A DNA stretch of 64,000 nucleotides from NCBI RefSeq assembly GCF_002994745.2, contig NC_037090.1:23076001-23140000 (forward strand), read 5' to 3'. The notes beneath the pieces are model-generated. The model had not been told where the DNA came from. It saw nothing but the letters and a program-made list of their open reading frames with translations, and did not search any database. Of this stretch, positions 42,916 through 54,396 are shown piece by piece. Numbering within the stretch: position 1 is the first letter of the stretch; each line of letters begins with the position of its first letter. The position numbers were made by a program, and so were the translations under genes. The stretch is from Rosa chinensis. Taxonomy: Eukaryota > Streptophyta > Magnoliopsida > Rosales > Rosaceae.

Positions 42916-44067
42916 TTTAATTTTCCTTTCTTTCATGACAGTTAAAAAAAAAAAACCTAGGAGGAGGGGGTAATCCGGCCCTTGTTTTGTAGGACAGAGA
43001 CAAAACAAGAGTGGAGGGCAAAGTTCAGAAACAGTGACAGTTTGCACGCTCGCCATTACTGCCTTGGTTTCTAGTTCAGATCAGATCTGAAACCACCTGA
43101 GTTGAGAACATGGAGACTGAATAGTGAACTATAATAATAATAAACCCACTGCCCTCCTTGGCTTGGTTCATTTGGGGACACGAAAATCTTATCAAGGTAA
43201 TAGTACAAGTGACATTTTGTTCAGAAACTGGAGCCCATGAATTGGCTCCAAACTGAAAAGGGTAAAATGTTTACACGGATCTACAGTGCTTGACCGAAAG
43301 TTGATTCCTTGGAAGAATTTACAATTAACAATTCTGACCGACCACGCCAAAGGTCACCGAAAGTAAATTATTAATGGCCTGCAAATGAAATAAGAGCAAG
43401 ACATTTTAAAATGGGTATTATTCAAGAGTGAGTGTAAGATTTTTTTTTGTCAAAATAAGAACATCTAATGTGAATGATTCTTTTAACTTAACTAAACCTT
43501 GCGGAATAGTTTAGGTTGATAGATCTAAAATATGAATAGTTTTGATTATTTAACTACTTAATGAAGGTATGAAGTTCAGAAAATTATATTATCATTGCAA
43601 ATGTATAATTTTTATATAATTTTTATGCTTCTTGTTTAGGCGAACTAGCGTTCACAAAACAGAAAACATTGGGAGTGCTACAATTTCAGGTATGATGATG
43701 CAAGGCAATTTAATGATCATAATAGTTCATTTTTAGTAAATCAAACTTTGTAGAAAGATGGCTTAACAATTACAATTTTCTAATTTGCCTAATTACTTGC
43801 AAGAATTATTCTCATCGAGGAGCATAGAAAACATTCAAACAAGATTGTCAACAACTTTTGCATCTGCAAAATTGATAGAAGCGGAAGTTTTACTCTAAAG
43901 ATATCCTAAGTACTTGTATCCAAAGGTTACCTTAACACATATAGTTAAAGTGAAGCAGCCAAATGATTTAATGAAGCTCAAAGACTACTTTGAAATTTCT
44001 AACCAAAAAGGGGGAGGAGGACTACTTTGAAATCATGATACAAAAAGAGAGTATATCCGATTGTCCA
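42916..44067. other. Intergenic DNA, nothing recognised
   Basis: This is AT-rich with an A-run at 42943-42954 and a short (AAT)n tract near 43130. No gene or repeat structure is evident. Confidence 0.4.
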
Positions 44068-44273
44068 GGGACTTATTATGTGGTCCTGGAGTACCATGTG
44101 GCACTGCCATGTGGTGGTCCCAACTAATATGGTGGGGACCATGCAGGGAGTTAAAAAAGAAAAGAAAAATTAATTTAAGAGACCAATCAGAAATCATTAC
44201 CAGTCACATGGGCCAATAATATTATTCAGGATCACCACGTGTATTATGATCCAGGACCATGTAATAATTCCCC
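44068..44273. mobile_element. MITE-like foldback (about 206 bp)
   Basis: The left end GGGACTTATTATGTGGTCCTGG pairs with the right end CCAGGACCATGTAATAATTCCC with a few mismatches. The inner part pairs more weakly (CACGTG and GGGACC motifs). Target duplications are not clear. It has no coding capacity. Confidence 0.6.
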
Positions 44274-45355
44274 TGTCCGGTTGTCCATATGAAGTGTCAA
44301 TGTGGATCGAGCGTTGTATTCTTTCAAATGTGGAAGTAGATCTTGGTCTCGTTGTCTAAAAGTTTACAATAATTTAAATCTCTTCGCTTATTGCCAATTA
44401 GATGAAAATTGGATGCCTAATTATTCGTCATAATATCAAAATGGGATTTTTTCCATGTGTGAAGCTCAAAGGCCACACGTACTTCACTTCACGGGCAATA
44501 TGGAGCTTTCCAATTGATGTTAAGGTGGATGCCCACATTACAATTACTCAGATGCCATACCCGAAAATCTAAGATGCTGCATTACTAAAAACCTATCTTT
44601 ACCTATATAAACATTGACATGGTTGCAACTTTTACCTTTCCTCTTAGATAAAATGATTAAAATCTATCATAAAGCATACAATTGCTCTAACCAATTTATA
44701 CTTTCTAGAAGTGGTTGGCCCTTTTGTCTATCTCCACTGGACAGATTCACTTAGGTGAGAAAAATTAAAACTCAGTTCCAATAGATTCTGTCCATATTAG
44801 TAGTCAATATTTATCATTTGCAATCTAAAGAAAATATAACCCAAACTAATTCAATATATATCACCCGCCACTATTCAGAGTATACATACACACTTCTCCC
44901 TCAAATGAATCACCTTTCCCACATAAATAAATAATATTTTCTAAACTGATTCCCCATAGTCACTTGGCATCTAAGCACCATCATCATCAAGAACAAGAAC
45001 ATAATCCAGAAAATAAACATGTAAAAGTTAAGCATTAAAGCAAGAAGAGGAGGAGGTCGGCAATAGAATCCATTTTCATTATAATCTTTGAAACCTTCAA
45101 CACTCTCATAGCCCCAAAGTCAAACAGCCTCTATCAACAATTTTCAAAACCAATACCTAATTCAACCCGAAAACCATTCACACAGCTCCCTCCTATATAC
45201 ATTTGATTCCAGAAGAAGAGACCCTTTTGGCAAAAACCAAAACGAACCCAAAACAAAAATAAACACCACTCATATGTAGAAGAATTTGATTCCAGGTGAA
45301 GATAGGAAACCGATTGAAAAGCTTTTTAACTTGGGACAGGTAACAATTGGGGTAA
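44274..45355. other. Intergenic DNA and 3' flank of the cysteine-rich gene
   Basis: No coding sequence or repeat structure is evident. The last few hundred bases probably include the 3' UTR of the minus-strand gene that ends at 45356. Confidence 0.4.
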
Positions 45356-46006
45356 TTATATACCGGTGATCATCTTGGAGTTGGAGTTGGAGTTGGAGTT
45401 GGAGGGAGTCTCTCTCTGAGTTGGGCTTCTCCAAAACCCAGTGCCGTAAAACCGATCCCACATCTCCTTCTCGAGCTGAATCACATCCTCGTCAGACGAC
45501 TCCTCTTCCATCACCAACTTCTGCACCGCCTTGAACTCCGACGTCAGCGACTCGAACCCGACCGGGTGGAACTGCAGCTCCAGGCCGTCGCAGCCGCACG
45601 TGCATTGCACGTGGCGCGGCGGAAGAAGCCCTTTCTTGATGAGCCTCTGCCGGCGGTTCTTCCTCATGACGCGGCGGCAGAGCCTGACCGGGACCTTGTA
45701 GATTACCAGGACAAGCAGATTGACCAGCCCGCATGGGCAGCAGCAACACACGGCGGCGCACTCGGCGGCGGTCCCGCCGGCGACTTCGGCCACCCGGTCC
45801 TTGCAGTCGGTGACGTGGGTTTTAAGCAGAGGCCGCCGGCGGTTCCCGGAGGAGGCTTGCCTGAGGAAGACGTGCCGGGACGACATGGCGGTCGACAAAA
45901 TGCCTCGGGCGTTTGATTGGGGCAGTTTCCGACGGGAAATGAGCGAGTTCTGATCTGGGTTTTCGATATTGGATTGGGAAACGGCCGGAGATTCTTGGAT
46001 ATCCAA
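45356..46006 (-). CDS. Plant-specific cysteine-rich protein of unknown function, single exon
   Basis: The 216-residue protein starts at ATG 46006. The start is supported by the in-frame, family-like N-terminus and the long leader upstream. Its core is RVAEVAGGTAAECAAVCCCCPCG, followed by a hydrophobic LVNLLVLVIYKVP stretch and a basic RRVMRKNRRQR run. A second Cys pair (CTCGC) follows, then an acidic EEESSDEDVIQLEKEMWDRF block and a GFWRSPTQRE motif. The C-terminal Ser/Asn tract is encoded by a GGAGTT-type hexamer repeat. It matches a family of short plant proteins often labelled pollen-preferential or uncharacterised (from memory). The CCCC-PCG segment plus the hydrophobic stretch may be a membrane anchor or palmitoylated. 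It is GC-rich compared with its surroundings, as expected for a real gene. Function is unknown. Confidence 0.85.
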   Translation of the reverse strand: MDIQESPAVSQSNIENPDQNSLISRRKLPQSNARGILSTAMSSRHVFLRQASSGNRRRPLLKTHVTDCKDRVAEVAGGTAAECAAVCCCCPCGLVNLLVLVIYKVPVRLCRRVMRKNRRQRLIKKGLLPPRHVQCTCGCDGLELQFHPVGFESLTSEFKAVQKLVMEEESSDEDVIQLEKEMWDRFYGTGFWRSPTQRETPSNSNSNSNSKMITGI

Positions 46007-46560
46007 AACTCGTTGATTCAGAATCAGAATCTCGAAGGAGAAGAAGAAAGAAGTAAGCTTTGGGTTTTGGGGGAATCAAGGGTCTGGATCCTGAACAAGG
46101 AAGGAAAAGAGGAGGAGGAGGATGAATTCAATTCCTTGCCCAGGGATCGCCGGAGACCCTTCCGCAGGGAAAAGGGTCAAAGAGTCGGCAAGATTGAAAT
46201 TGGGGCCTCTTCCATGGAAGGAAGAAAAAGAGTGAACAAGGGGTAATACCGGGGACAGGTATGTGAAAATGGGATTGGCCGAGCTGGAGTGACAGGTAGC
46301 GTTGGAGTTGTAAAGGTGATACCGGACGCCCAAAAATGGATGGAGCTCAGCGACTTGCGGCGGTGCAAGTTTGGCCTTATGATGAATTTGCTTAATTTGA
46401 TTTCAAGGGAAAAAGGAAGAGAAGGGTTGGTTTGCTTTGTTTAGGATCCTACAAAACGGGGCTGGAATTAGTTAAGATAGTGATTGGGATTTGAGAGAGA
46501 GAGAGATTCGAAGGAAGAAGGGATGCAGCGGATCAGAGGTGTATTTATTTTGAACGACAA
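46007..46560 (-). promoter_or_regulatory. Leader and promoter region of the cysteine-rich gene
   Basis: On the minus strand a TATA-like AAATAAATACA lies at about 46540-46550. A pyrimidine-rich (CT)n leader tract (GA on the plus strand, about 46495-46507) is just downstream of it. Such CT tracts are typical of plant core promoters. The 5' UTR would be about 500 bases and may contain an intron; I did not find convincing splice borders. Confidence 0.45.
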
Positions 46561-46579
46561 AGTGACAAACAAACATGTG

Positions 46580-46687
46580 GCAGCTCGAGAGAGAGAGAGG
46601 GAGAGGAGAGGAGAAGATAGTGAGGCAAAACAATTTTAAATTAGGGAGTTGGGGTTTGAGATTATTATTATTATTATTATTATTATT
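46580..46687. repeat. GA-rich tract and (ATT)9 microsatellite
   Basis: Interrupted GA repeats lie at about 46587-46612. A perfect ATT trinucleotide run is at 46661-46687. Confidence 0.85.
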
Positions 46688-47023
46688 TTGGTTTTATAAA
46701 ATGGTAGGGTTTATATTAATTAATATTGGTTTGTCTTTTGCTAAAGAGGCAATTTGATAGAGAGGGACATATATGAGTCATGAACTCATGATGTTAATAG
46801 TTATAGTAGTAAATTGTTGTAAGATTTAGGCAAATACAAGGACAGAAGGACAAACATTACTATCTGATGGTTCATATTGACATCAAGTGGTACAATAATA
46901 ATAATTTCCTTTTTATTTTCTTCAAATGTAAAAAGTGGTATAATAATAATTCAAGCGAAAATGACTGACAAATTAAAAATAACAAACCTGAATTACAATA
47001 AATTATTATTGAGGTACAGTGAA
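46688..47023. other. Intergenic DNA, nothing recognised
   Basis: This is AT-rich sequence with several AATAAT runs and no coding or repeat structure beyond that. Confidence 0.4.
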
Positions 47024-47983
47024 CCATTTACATGAACTCTTTTTTTTTTTTAATGAAGGCAGAGCCAATATATTGATCAAAAGTTAAAATGGTCATTACA
47101 TACCCTCCCGCTGCTATCGAGATAGATAAGAAGATGTGTTAGTACCCACAACGGTACAAGAACTAAGTCACTCATTTGACATTAAATATATCGAAATAGC
47201 TTGAATCCTCTATCACTCTATCAGTACTACTCCAGAAAATTCACTAGATGCACAAAAGTGCGTAGGTCCCTAAGAGACTTAGGAAATTATTGAAAGTAAA
47301 ACTAATTACTAACCTACAGTTCTTTAAAAAAAGGAAATAAAAGAAAACTAGTAAAGTAGGTTGGGCCCAAAACTAAGCCCAAACCAACAAAACCCTAGCC
47401 CAAGCCCATGTCAAGAAACGGCAGCCACCGTACCAGCGCCTCGCTTGGAATCCAGTCGCGGCCTACCACCTTCCACTTTCCCACCTCCGCCTACCGCTAC
47501 CTAGGCCGACCAACCAAATCCGAAATGGAGTAGACAGAGCTCAACGCGCCACTGCAACCTGCAAACAAGCCAAGCCAACGACGATCCAACCCCATGCCCG
47601 CCTCCATCCATGCCGGCTGCTAGGATCTATCTCCATTGGAAAGAACCCCGAGACGAAGGCTGCAGGATCTCACCCTGGAGACCATGACAGCCGCTGCCAG
47701 CCACTGAACCACCGCCGACCTTGCCCACCATCGCGTCTGAATCCCAGCGAAATAACTCTGATGCCGGCAACACTATTCTCCACATCGACTGGGATATTGA
47801 AGGACCAAGGATCAACCCTTACATCTTGAATAGCCCGTCCGACAACGCCGCCACAAGGGCGTGTCGTCAGACAAGGCAGTACGACGCAATGAAGAAGGTC
47901 AAGCGCTTAGGGTTCGCTTAGGAGAGTCTCTTTGCTTTTTTTTGTTCTTAAGAAAGTGTAAATGAAATCCATTTACATGAACT
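47024..47983 (-). mobile_element. 5'-truncated LINE-type insertion (930 bp) with 15-bp target duplication
   Basis: CCATTTACATGAACT occurs at 47024-47038 and again at 47969-47983. The insert between begins with a T-run (47040-47052), so its poly(A) tail points left and the insertion is minus-strand. The body is GC-rich in the middle (47380-47900) with a coding-like texture, but no reverse transcriptase is left. The structure shows target-primed retroposition; L1 is the likely class in plants. Confidence 0.8.
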
Positions 47984-48586
47984 TGTTAAGGTATAAATAT
48001 TGAATATTTAGGAGTCCAAAAGTGTATTTTAAAGAAAAAGTTGAGAACTTATCTTTTAGTGAAAGGAGAGTTAAAAGCCTGAAAAAGAAAGAAAATAAAA
48101 CTTTCATAAGTACGTGATGAAGTCCCAATTTTTCATGCGTGATGAAGTCCCAATTTTTCATGCTAACATACTTAGAGCATTTTCGACAAATTACCTATAT
48201 ATGAAAAAAAAACCTGTTTTTTTTTTTTTTGTGTGTGTGATTTTTAGCTCCAATACATTCTCACCAATCTTGTAGCATGAGCTTGTAACTAAGTATGACA
48301 TTAAAGTGATTGATTGTATGAGGCATGAAGACAGAGGGACTTTAGTTATACATTCTTGTTTACATTTTTAACTCCAACACATCCCCTAAATTTATGTTTC
48401 CACTTCCTACTCCTATACCAAATGAGAAAAATTTAGGCTATACCAATAGTCAATATACTTGGCTATACCAATAGTCAATATACTTGTGACACGTGAATAT
48501 ACTTGTGACACGTTTATAAATGCGATTAATGACTTAATATATTTAATAATTTCTTTTCCATCAATCAATCATAACTAGTAAAATAG
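47984..48586. repeat. Intergenic DNA with short tandem duplications
   Basis: GTGATGAAGTCCCAATTTTTCATG is repeated in tandem at about 48113-48162. GGCTATACCAATAGTCAATATACTTG is repeated at about 48437-48487. TATACTTGTGACACGT is repeated at about 48479-48512. These are local slippage or duplication products with no gene. Confidence 0.7.
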
Positions 48587-49640
48587 TTTTTTTTTTTTTT
48601 TGAGTAAAATTGTCATCCCTTTATTGAAGATTGAGAGAATTACACTAGAATGGAATCCACTGCAAGTGCAGCCATAAGAAAACTAAGAGGAGAATAGAAA
48701 TTTTTTTTGCTGGAGTGAATTTTTAAAAATAGTTAGCTAAAATAACTCTTAGGCCTCATTTGGTTCGTGGAAATGAAAGTAATTCTTTCATCTTTCTCAT
48801 GGGAAGGGAAATGAAAGGGAAATAAAATTTCCAAAGAACTTTCCATTCCGATATTTGGTAATATAAGGAAAGTTATCCAGAAAGTTGTTAAAAAGTTTGC
48901 AATTAATGCAATAAAATAATGTATTGTGAGTACTAAATGCAAGGAAAGAAGGGAAAAATCATGTATGGAAGGAACCATTTCCCCCTCTATTTTCCTTTGC
49001 TTCATGAAAAAATTTCATTTCCTTTTCCATCTCAAATGCAAGAAAGGAACAACTTTTCTTTCCAGATGCTTATTTTCTGTGAACCAAACGAGACCTTAGA
49101 ACATTGAGAAAGCGGCCATTAAACTCCATGACCAACGGTTGATTTGAAACAAACGCAACCCCTTGTGCACAAACATCGAGGACCACACTAAACTTGAGAG
49201 ATGCCAACTCCCTCACTGTCAAAATATTGCTGAACAACACCGCCACGAGACCATGGCTTAGAGAAGGGAGCCTAAAATCGATCGCCAACGAAATGAGGGT
49301 TCGAACCTGACCGCAGACACAATGTATGAAACTATGAATAAGGGGGTATCCCTGAAATCACTGTTTGATTCACCAAAGCAGGTCAAAATAACAAAACCAT
49401 TTGGGAAGAGGACAAAGCTCGCAACCTTGAAACCAAGGATTGGTAGCCAGCGAGCGAGGTCATCACATGTGCTTCAGTCAAATGTCCGATGATGACACCC
49501 CTCAATCCCTCATGACCAAACCTGAGGAGAACTAGCGGTGGATGAACACAAGATGCTGAATTTTGTTGTTGGACGGAGGCAAATCGCCTATGGAGTGAGA
49601 GGTTTAACTAGTTGCAACATGAAAAGGAAAGAGAGAGCAT
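48587..49640 (-). mobile_element. Probable LINE 3' part, minus strand, split by a MITE
   Basis: A T-run at 48587-48601 precedes the complement of a CAATAAAGGGATGACAATTT 3' end, as in poly(A)-tailed LINEs. The sequence continues beyond the MITE to about 49640 with a GC-richer, coding-like texture on the minus strand (a 72-codon frame at 49070-49288 that spills into the MITE end). I recognise no domain and found no target duplication, so the right border is a guess. Confidence 0.4.
48749..49098. mobile_element. Tourist-like (PIF/Harbinger) MITE, 344 bp
   Basis: Termini GGCCTCATTTGGTTCGTGG and the complement of CTGTGAACCAAACGAGACC are flanked by TTA on both sides (48749-48751, 49096-49098). The three-base TTA duplication and the GGCCTNNTTTGGTTC ends are typical of Tourist MITEs. 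It has no coding capacity. Confidence 0.85.
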
Positions 49641-50053
49641 TGGTAATTAATAATTAGGAGCATTTTTTTGGTGTATCAAACAAATATACCGAAAAATACG
49701 AAAATAAGTTATGTATGAGTAGATAAATCAAGGAAGCGGTAGATGCATGAATTTATACTTGTGATTATGGTACTCTAGTATTCAGTTATGTATGAGTAGA
49801 TGCATGAATTTATGCTTGTGAATACAATACTCTAGTATTCAATTATGTTTTCATTGTTGATCATATTTGTTTTAAATAAAATAAAGTAAATAAATAAAAC
49901 AATAAAGATCTAGCTCTCAAATTTGATATTGATATCCCTAAACATCGCCTTATGGGGGTAGTCCAAATGTCCAATAATGAATTGATTGATCTAGACATCT
50001 AGTTCGAGAAATCTAATAGAAGGGTCTCCCCCTGATTGCAATCCAAAACACCA
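49641..50053. repeat. Intergenic DNA with an imperfect direct duplication
   Basis: The phrase AGTTATGTATGAGTAGAT, and later GCATGAATTTAT and TACTCTAGTATTCA, recur at about 49705-49785 and 49785-49845. The remainder shows nothing. Confidence 0.6.
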
Positions 50054-50117
50054 CACGTTCTCGTTAACATTTTTTTTTTTTTTTTGAAAGAGAAAAAAGC
50101 ACGTTCTCGTTAACATT
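50054..50117 (-). mobile_element. Tail-only retroposition scar (about 28 bp) with 18-bp target duplication
   Basis: CACGTTCTCGTTAACATT occurs at 50054-50071 and 50100-50117. Between them is only a T-run followed by GAAAGAGAAAAAAG. This looks like a LINE-type event that copied hardly more than its poly(A) tail. Confidence 0.75.
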
Positions 50118-51256
50118 TACCATACGGCAAGTTCAACCCTTTAATAATTCATTCAATAAAGAAATGATTAGAAACAAGGCTGCAGTTGAATTCCGCGTAC
50201 GTATACAGGCGCACAGTCGTCGGGCTTCTTCTTTCTTCTAGATTTTTCTGGGGTCATCGAGTCTGAATTACTCGACTGAACCTGTGGCCTATCTGACGTG
50301 GAGATTTTCATCCGTTTATGATGCCATCACTTCACTTGAGCAACATAGAGAGAAGACTGATGTGACCCGCCTTGCCGTGCCGAGGCCCTGTAGCCACCAA
50401 TCACGCCCTAAGCGATTCTTCTTTCAACCGTTTTACCGTCTTGGTTTGGCTCTTTTAACTCGAGTTTGAAATTTTAATTATTTCGGGTGTTCATAGAAAT
50501 TTCGATATATGTGGATCAATATAGGTACTTGAAATATAGTTTTGAAGATAATTTGAATATCGCTCAATTCTCAATAAGATCTAATTGCAGAAATTTTAAA
50601 AATTTTAAGCAAATTTAAATATTTACTTTGCACGGAGACTATATTTGAGACTACTTAATGTTTTAGTGTTCTATACTAATTAAGAACAAAATATATTTGT
50701 TGGTGAGTGGTCACTTGTTGGTTTGATCCTCATTCGTATTTTCTTGTACAAGAAGTAGTTGTTAAAGCCATGTTTCATTTAATTGTAATCTTTATAATAA
50801 TTTTTTATAAAAAAAATAAAGAACAAATTAGATGATGGAGCAATTATGACAGCAAATGTTCAAGTTATCAAATAAGATTATACAAGACACTAAATAAGGT
50901 AAATTTCATGTCCAAAGAAAACATTCAAAATACAATTACATTAATTTATTAGTTCACAAAATCGTTTTTGACTCTTCAAAATATAATTCCAAACAAACCC
51001 TTAACAAAATATAGACATGACCATGATTAACAACTATTTTTGGTCTAGCTAGGATATTAAATCCAAAGGATCCACAATGTTTAGCCACGTGTCATCAAAA
51101 TACAATTTTTGGCCACGTAGACATTTGGAAATGTAATGTCACTCACTAGTTTAGTCATTAGTGGGGATATCTGGTGAGTCATAAGACTTGCGTGAGCAAA
51201 CTATACTTTCTTATGATATGACATATGTATCTTGCATCGGTACTTTGACTTCAAGT
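50118..51256. other. Intergenic DNA, nothing recognised
   Basis: A GC-richer block at about 50190-50470 has no recognisable coding content. The rest is AT-rich. Confidence 0.4.
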
Positions 51257-51523
51257 GTAATTTGTTCGAAATAAAGAAAGTTTATTCAGAGGGAGCCATG
51301 GTTGTCCCGTTCATTGGTTTTCTGTCGACTCGGCTTGTAGTTGATTTATGGCCTTTGCATTTTTCCTTGTTCGGGTAATATAACTACATGAGTGGAGTTG
51401 TACGCTTTCAGTTTAAACAAGCACACATTTTTTTTTTATTGGGGGAGATCGAATTCTTATTAATTCTTCAGCCTCCTTACTTGTTCTAATTCCAAAGACT
51501 TGTATATTTTTTAGTTATTGATG

Positions 51524-52412
51524 AATGAAAAGAGAAGTTTTAAATACACACCCCTAATTACTTAATACACACTCCTTACTCAATACACCTACCATTTAGT
51601 TACTCATTCTAATATTTTACTAAATACACAACCCAAATTACCAAAAATATCTTTAACCTAAAAAACCATGAATACACTATTATTTAACTACATTAAGGCT
51701 ACTATTTAATTTGATTAGTATATATTAACATATTAGTATTTTATAATTGACCATATTAATTACTTGTGTTAGTGATTGAGAAATCCATAAGGAATTATTA
51801 TTGTTCCCTTCAAATAGATGCTTAGAAATAGGTTTTGCATTATTTAAGTTCTCATCCACCAAACACCATATTGATCAAGTATAAATTTTTGAGTCGAACA
51901 TGCAACCGAGACTGTATCAGTAGTTTATCCACAATGACGGAACTACGAAATTGTCATTGGATGGTCAAACAAATTAACAATTACAAAGTTTTATACTTGT
52001 GATTTTTTATATTAGATAATAAATTGACTAATCATAACTTTTAGAAAGAAAAAAAAACTAAAAGTGGGAGTAAAGTGATTTGTTTTAAAAACATTTAATG
52101 TCATTGATTTTGAAATTCTAAATGATATGGTTTCTCACCCCATTTAATTACAATTTATTTAAGAAAAGTTTAAATTAGATGGTTTCTAACTTTATTCTTG
52201 TTTTAAATGAGGATGCATGTATAGAAATTTATTGTGTTTATAATTATAGAATCATATAAGGAAGATATGATTATTATTATTATTTTTCTTCTAACATATA
52301 GATGTCTATTTTGGTAATTTAATCTACCTCTAAAATCTGATTTGAAATATAAAATAATAGAGACGTGTATTAAGTAGTTTGGGGTGTGTATTTAAAATTT
52401 CTCAAATGAAAA
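51524..52412. mobile_element. Non-autonomous TIR element (872 bp), MULE- or hAT-like
   Basis: The insert at 51532-52403 has inverted ends GAGAAGTTTTAAATACACACC and the complement of GGTGTGTATTTAAAATTTCTC. AATGAAAA flanks both sides (51524-51531, 52405-52412), or 8 of 9 if extended. The duplicated copy B lacks it and shows a single AATGAAAA, confirming insertion. The interior is AT-rich and noncoding. Confidence 0.85.
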
Positions 52413-52446
52413 TCAATTTTATTATCAATATTTTTTTTTAAAGCAA

Positions 52447-53439
52447 AATTCTGTGATGCCTCAGAAATTTGTAATTATTTTCCGATGAATTTCCGGAATT
52501 TAATTAGTGGTTATTGGATGGTTTCGTGGCTCGTGGATCGAGCGGAAGTGTTTCAGACGAATTTTTATTCGGAAAGTATGACTTTAGGGGGGTTGCTAAG
52601 GTCGACTTTGGATACGTTGAGATTCTCCAAAAACTTCCTTCACAAAAGTTGTAGAGCGCGTCGATACAAGTTTGTAGACATGTGGAACGCGAAAATCGGA
52701 GTTTGTATGTGAAAGTTATGAGCGTTTGAAGTTTTGGGAAAGTTCTATAAATAGGAGTTTCCATTTTCGGAAACTTACTATTTCCATTTTTCCATTTTCC
52801 TTTTCCGGAAACCAGAAACGCTCCGTTCTCTCTCCTCACCCGCGACTGACCTGACCCAAACTTGGAAACCCGGCTTGGTCCTTGTACCAAGGGTCACAGA
52901 TGGTGAGCAGGGATTGGGAAAACCGAAACTAGATGGTTGTAACGTTTCTAGGTCAGGTGTGACCTACTTAACGGTTGATTCTAAGACCAGACAGGGTCTG
53001 AAGATCATATGTCACAAATGGTGATAGGTCGCAGATGGTAACCGAGGTAAGGAATTGGGGAATCACGCCTTTGGCCGGACGAGTGGCTACGTTTAGTTAT
53101 AACTCTAGTTTGTTGCCATTGTACATCATGGCAGCTAAATGGGTAGGAAGCAAATTTTGTTGACTTTGTCATTGTTATGACTTCCGCTATGTAGTAAGCT
53201 CTGAGGAGCATTTACGTTTTATTTTGTGATGACAATTTAATTCGTAAGTTGTGTAATATGTGACTCTGTGGAGCGGGTCAATATTTGAAATTGTGGGTTC
53301 AGGGAATCAATATGTACTTGCTGTAAAGGGAAGATGTCTCATTGTATTTTGTATTGATGGCTGAACGATCGCACATGTATAATTATGAGATTATTTATCG
53401 ATTTTTATTTGTGTTAAAAATTGGGGATGTGACAAATTC
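52447..53439 (+). mobile_element. Solo LTR (983 bp), probably Gypsy-type
   Basis: The LTR spans 52452-53434, from TGTGATGCCTCAG to GGGGATGTGACA. A perfect AATTC duplication flanks it (52447-52451, 53435-53439). A TATA box (TCTATAAATAGG, about 52744) gives plus orientation. Copy B of the tandem duplication shows the uninterrupted GAAATTCACACTC site. No internal element sequence remains, so LTR-LTR recombination removed it. Confidence 0.92.
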
Positions 53440-54396
53440 ACACTCTTTATTTTATAGTCCACATTCAATATATATTTTTTCTATATTTTAAATTTTGTCT
53501 TTTTGCAAAATTTGAGATTGTGAAATTCATTTCAAAAGAGGAAAGGAGTGTGAAATACAAATTTTGTAGTAAGATTTTTTTTTTTTTTTTTTTTGATTCA
53601 GGACTTTAAACCCAATTGCGCCCCCCCCCCCCCCCTCCTTATTTGTATGTATAGGTTCGATTTGGGCTGGATTGGGTCAAATTCGGAACCATAAAGACTA
53701 TGTTGATCCTTGTTATTTCATTAGTCAACTATCGATCCCTTCGATCTAGTTTGAGCTAACTCAACCTATTTTGATCGATTTGTTTTTGTCGATCAATTGC
53801 TTCTAAAATTTTGAGGGAACTACGACTCCGATGACAATACTAAAGGTTAATTGCAAAGTAGATAAATAAATGTGAGAGATATCAACAAAAATAAAGAGGA
53901 AAGCAACAAAAAATGTTTGTAATCAGGAGTGGACCTTTTTTATGTGTTGAAAATGACATCCGTTATGCAATCAGCAAGTAGTACAAGAATGACCTGCCCC
54001 TCAGCCTAAAGGGCCAACATAAAGAGCCATTACATATAGCACACTACCAAGCACACCCCTAAACAAGGGTACACTACAAGCACATCCCTAGCACACCCAA
54101 TTTTTAAGAATAAGGCCAAACAAAGAAAGATTAGAACTTCGAAAAGAATAAAATGAATCAACAAAACTTCTATCTTCCTTTGCGATCTTCTCACTCAAAA
54201 ATAGAAAAAAAATAGACCCGTCATCCTTCCGTGAAATAGGAAGAAAGACCAAAATAAAAATAAAAGATAAAACCCTAGAGGCCTTATGGACCCAAAAAAG
54301 CCAATTCCAGGCCCAAAAAAGCCCAACCAAAGCAAACCCTGGGTGGACAATTATCCTCCTCCACACCACTTTATTCTATCTTTCATTGATACCGTA

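Larger units (their letters stand above)
51257..54365. repeat. Tandem duplication, copy A (interrupted by a TIR element and a solo LTR)
   Basis: The unit starting at TAATTTGTTCGAAATAAAG matches 54397 onward in order and direct orientation through to the LINE-like minus-strand frame near its end. With both insertions removed it is about 1.27 kb, nearly equal to copy B. A C-run (53621-53635) and longer T-run are private to this copy. Confidence 0.88.

Noticed and set aside
45492..45953. Long GC-rich ORFs overlapping the cysteine-rich gene
   Set aside because: They are alternative frames of a GC-rich exon; the 216-codon minus frame has the conserved motifs.
46575..46757. ORF with a poly-Leu run
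   Set aside because: It is produced by the (ATT)n microsatellite.
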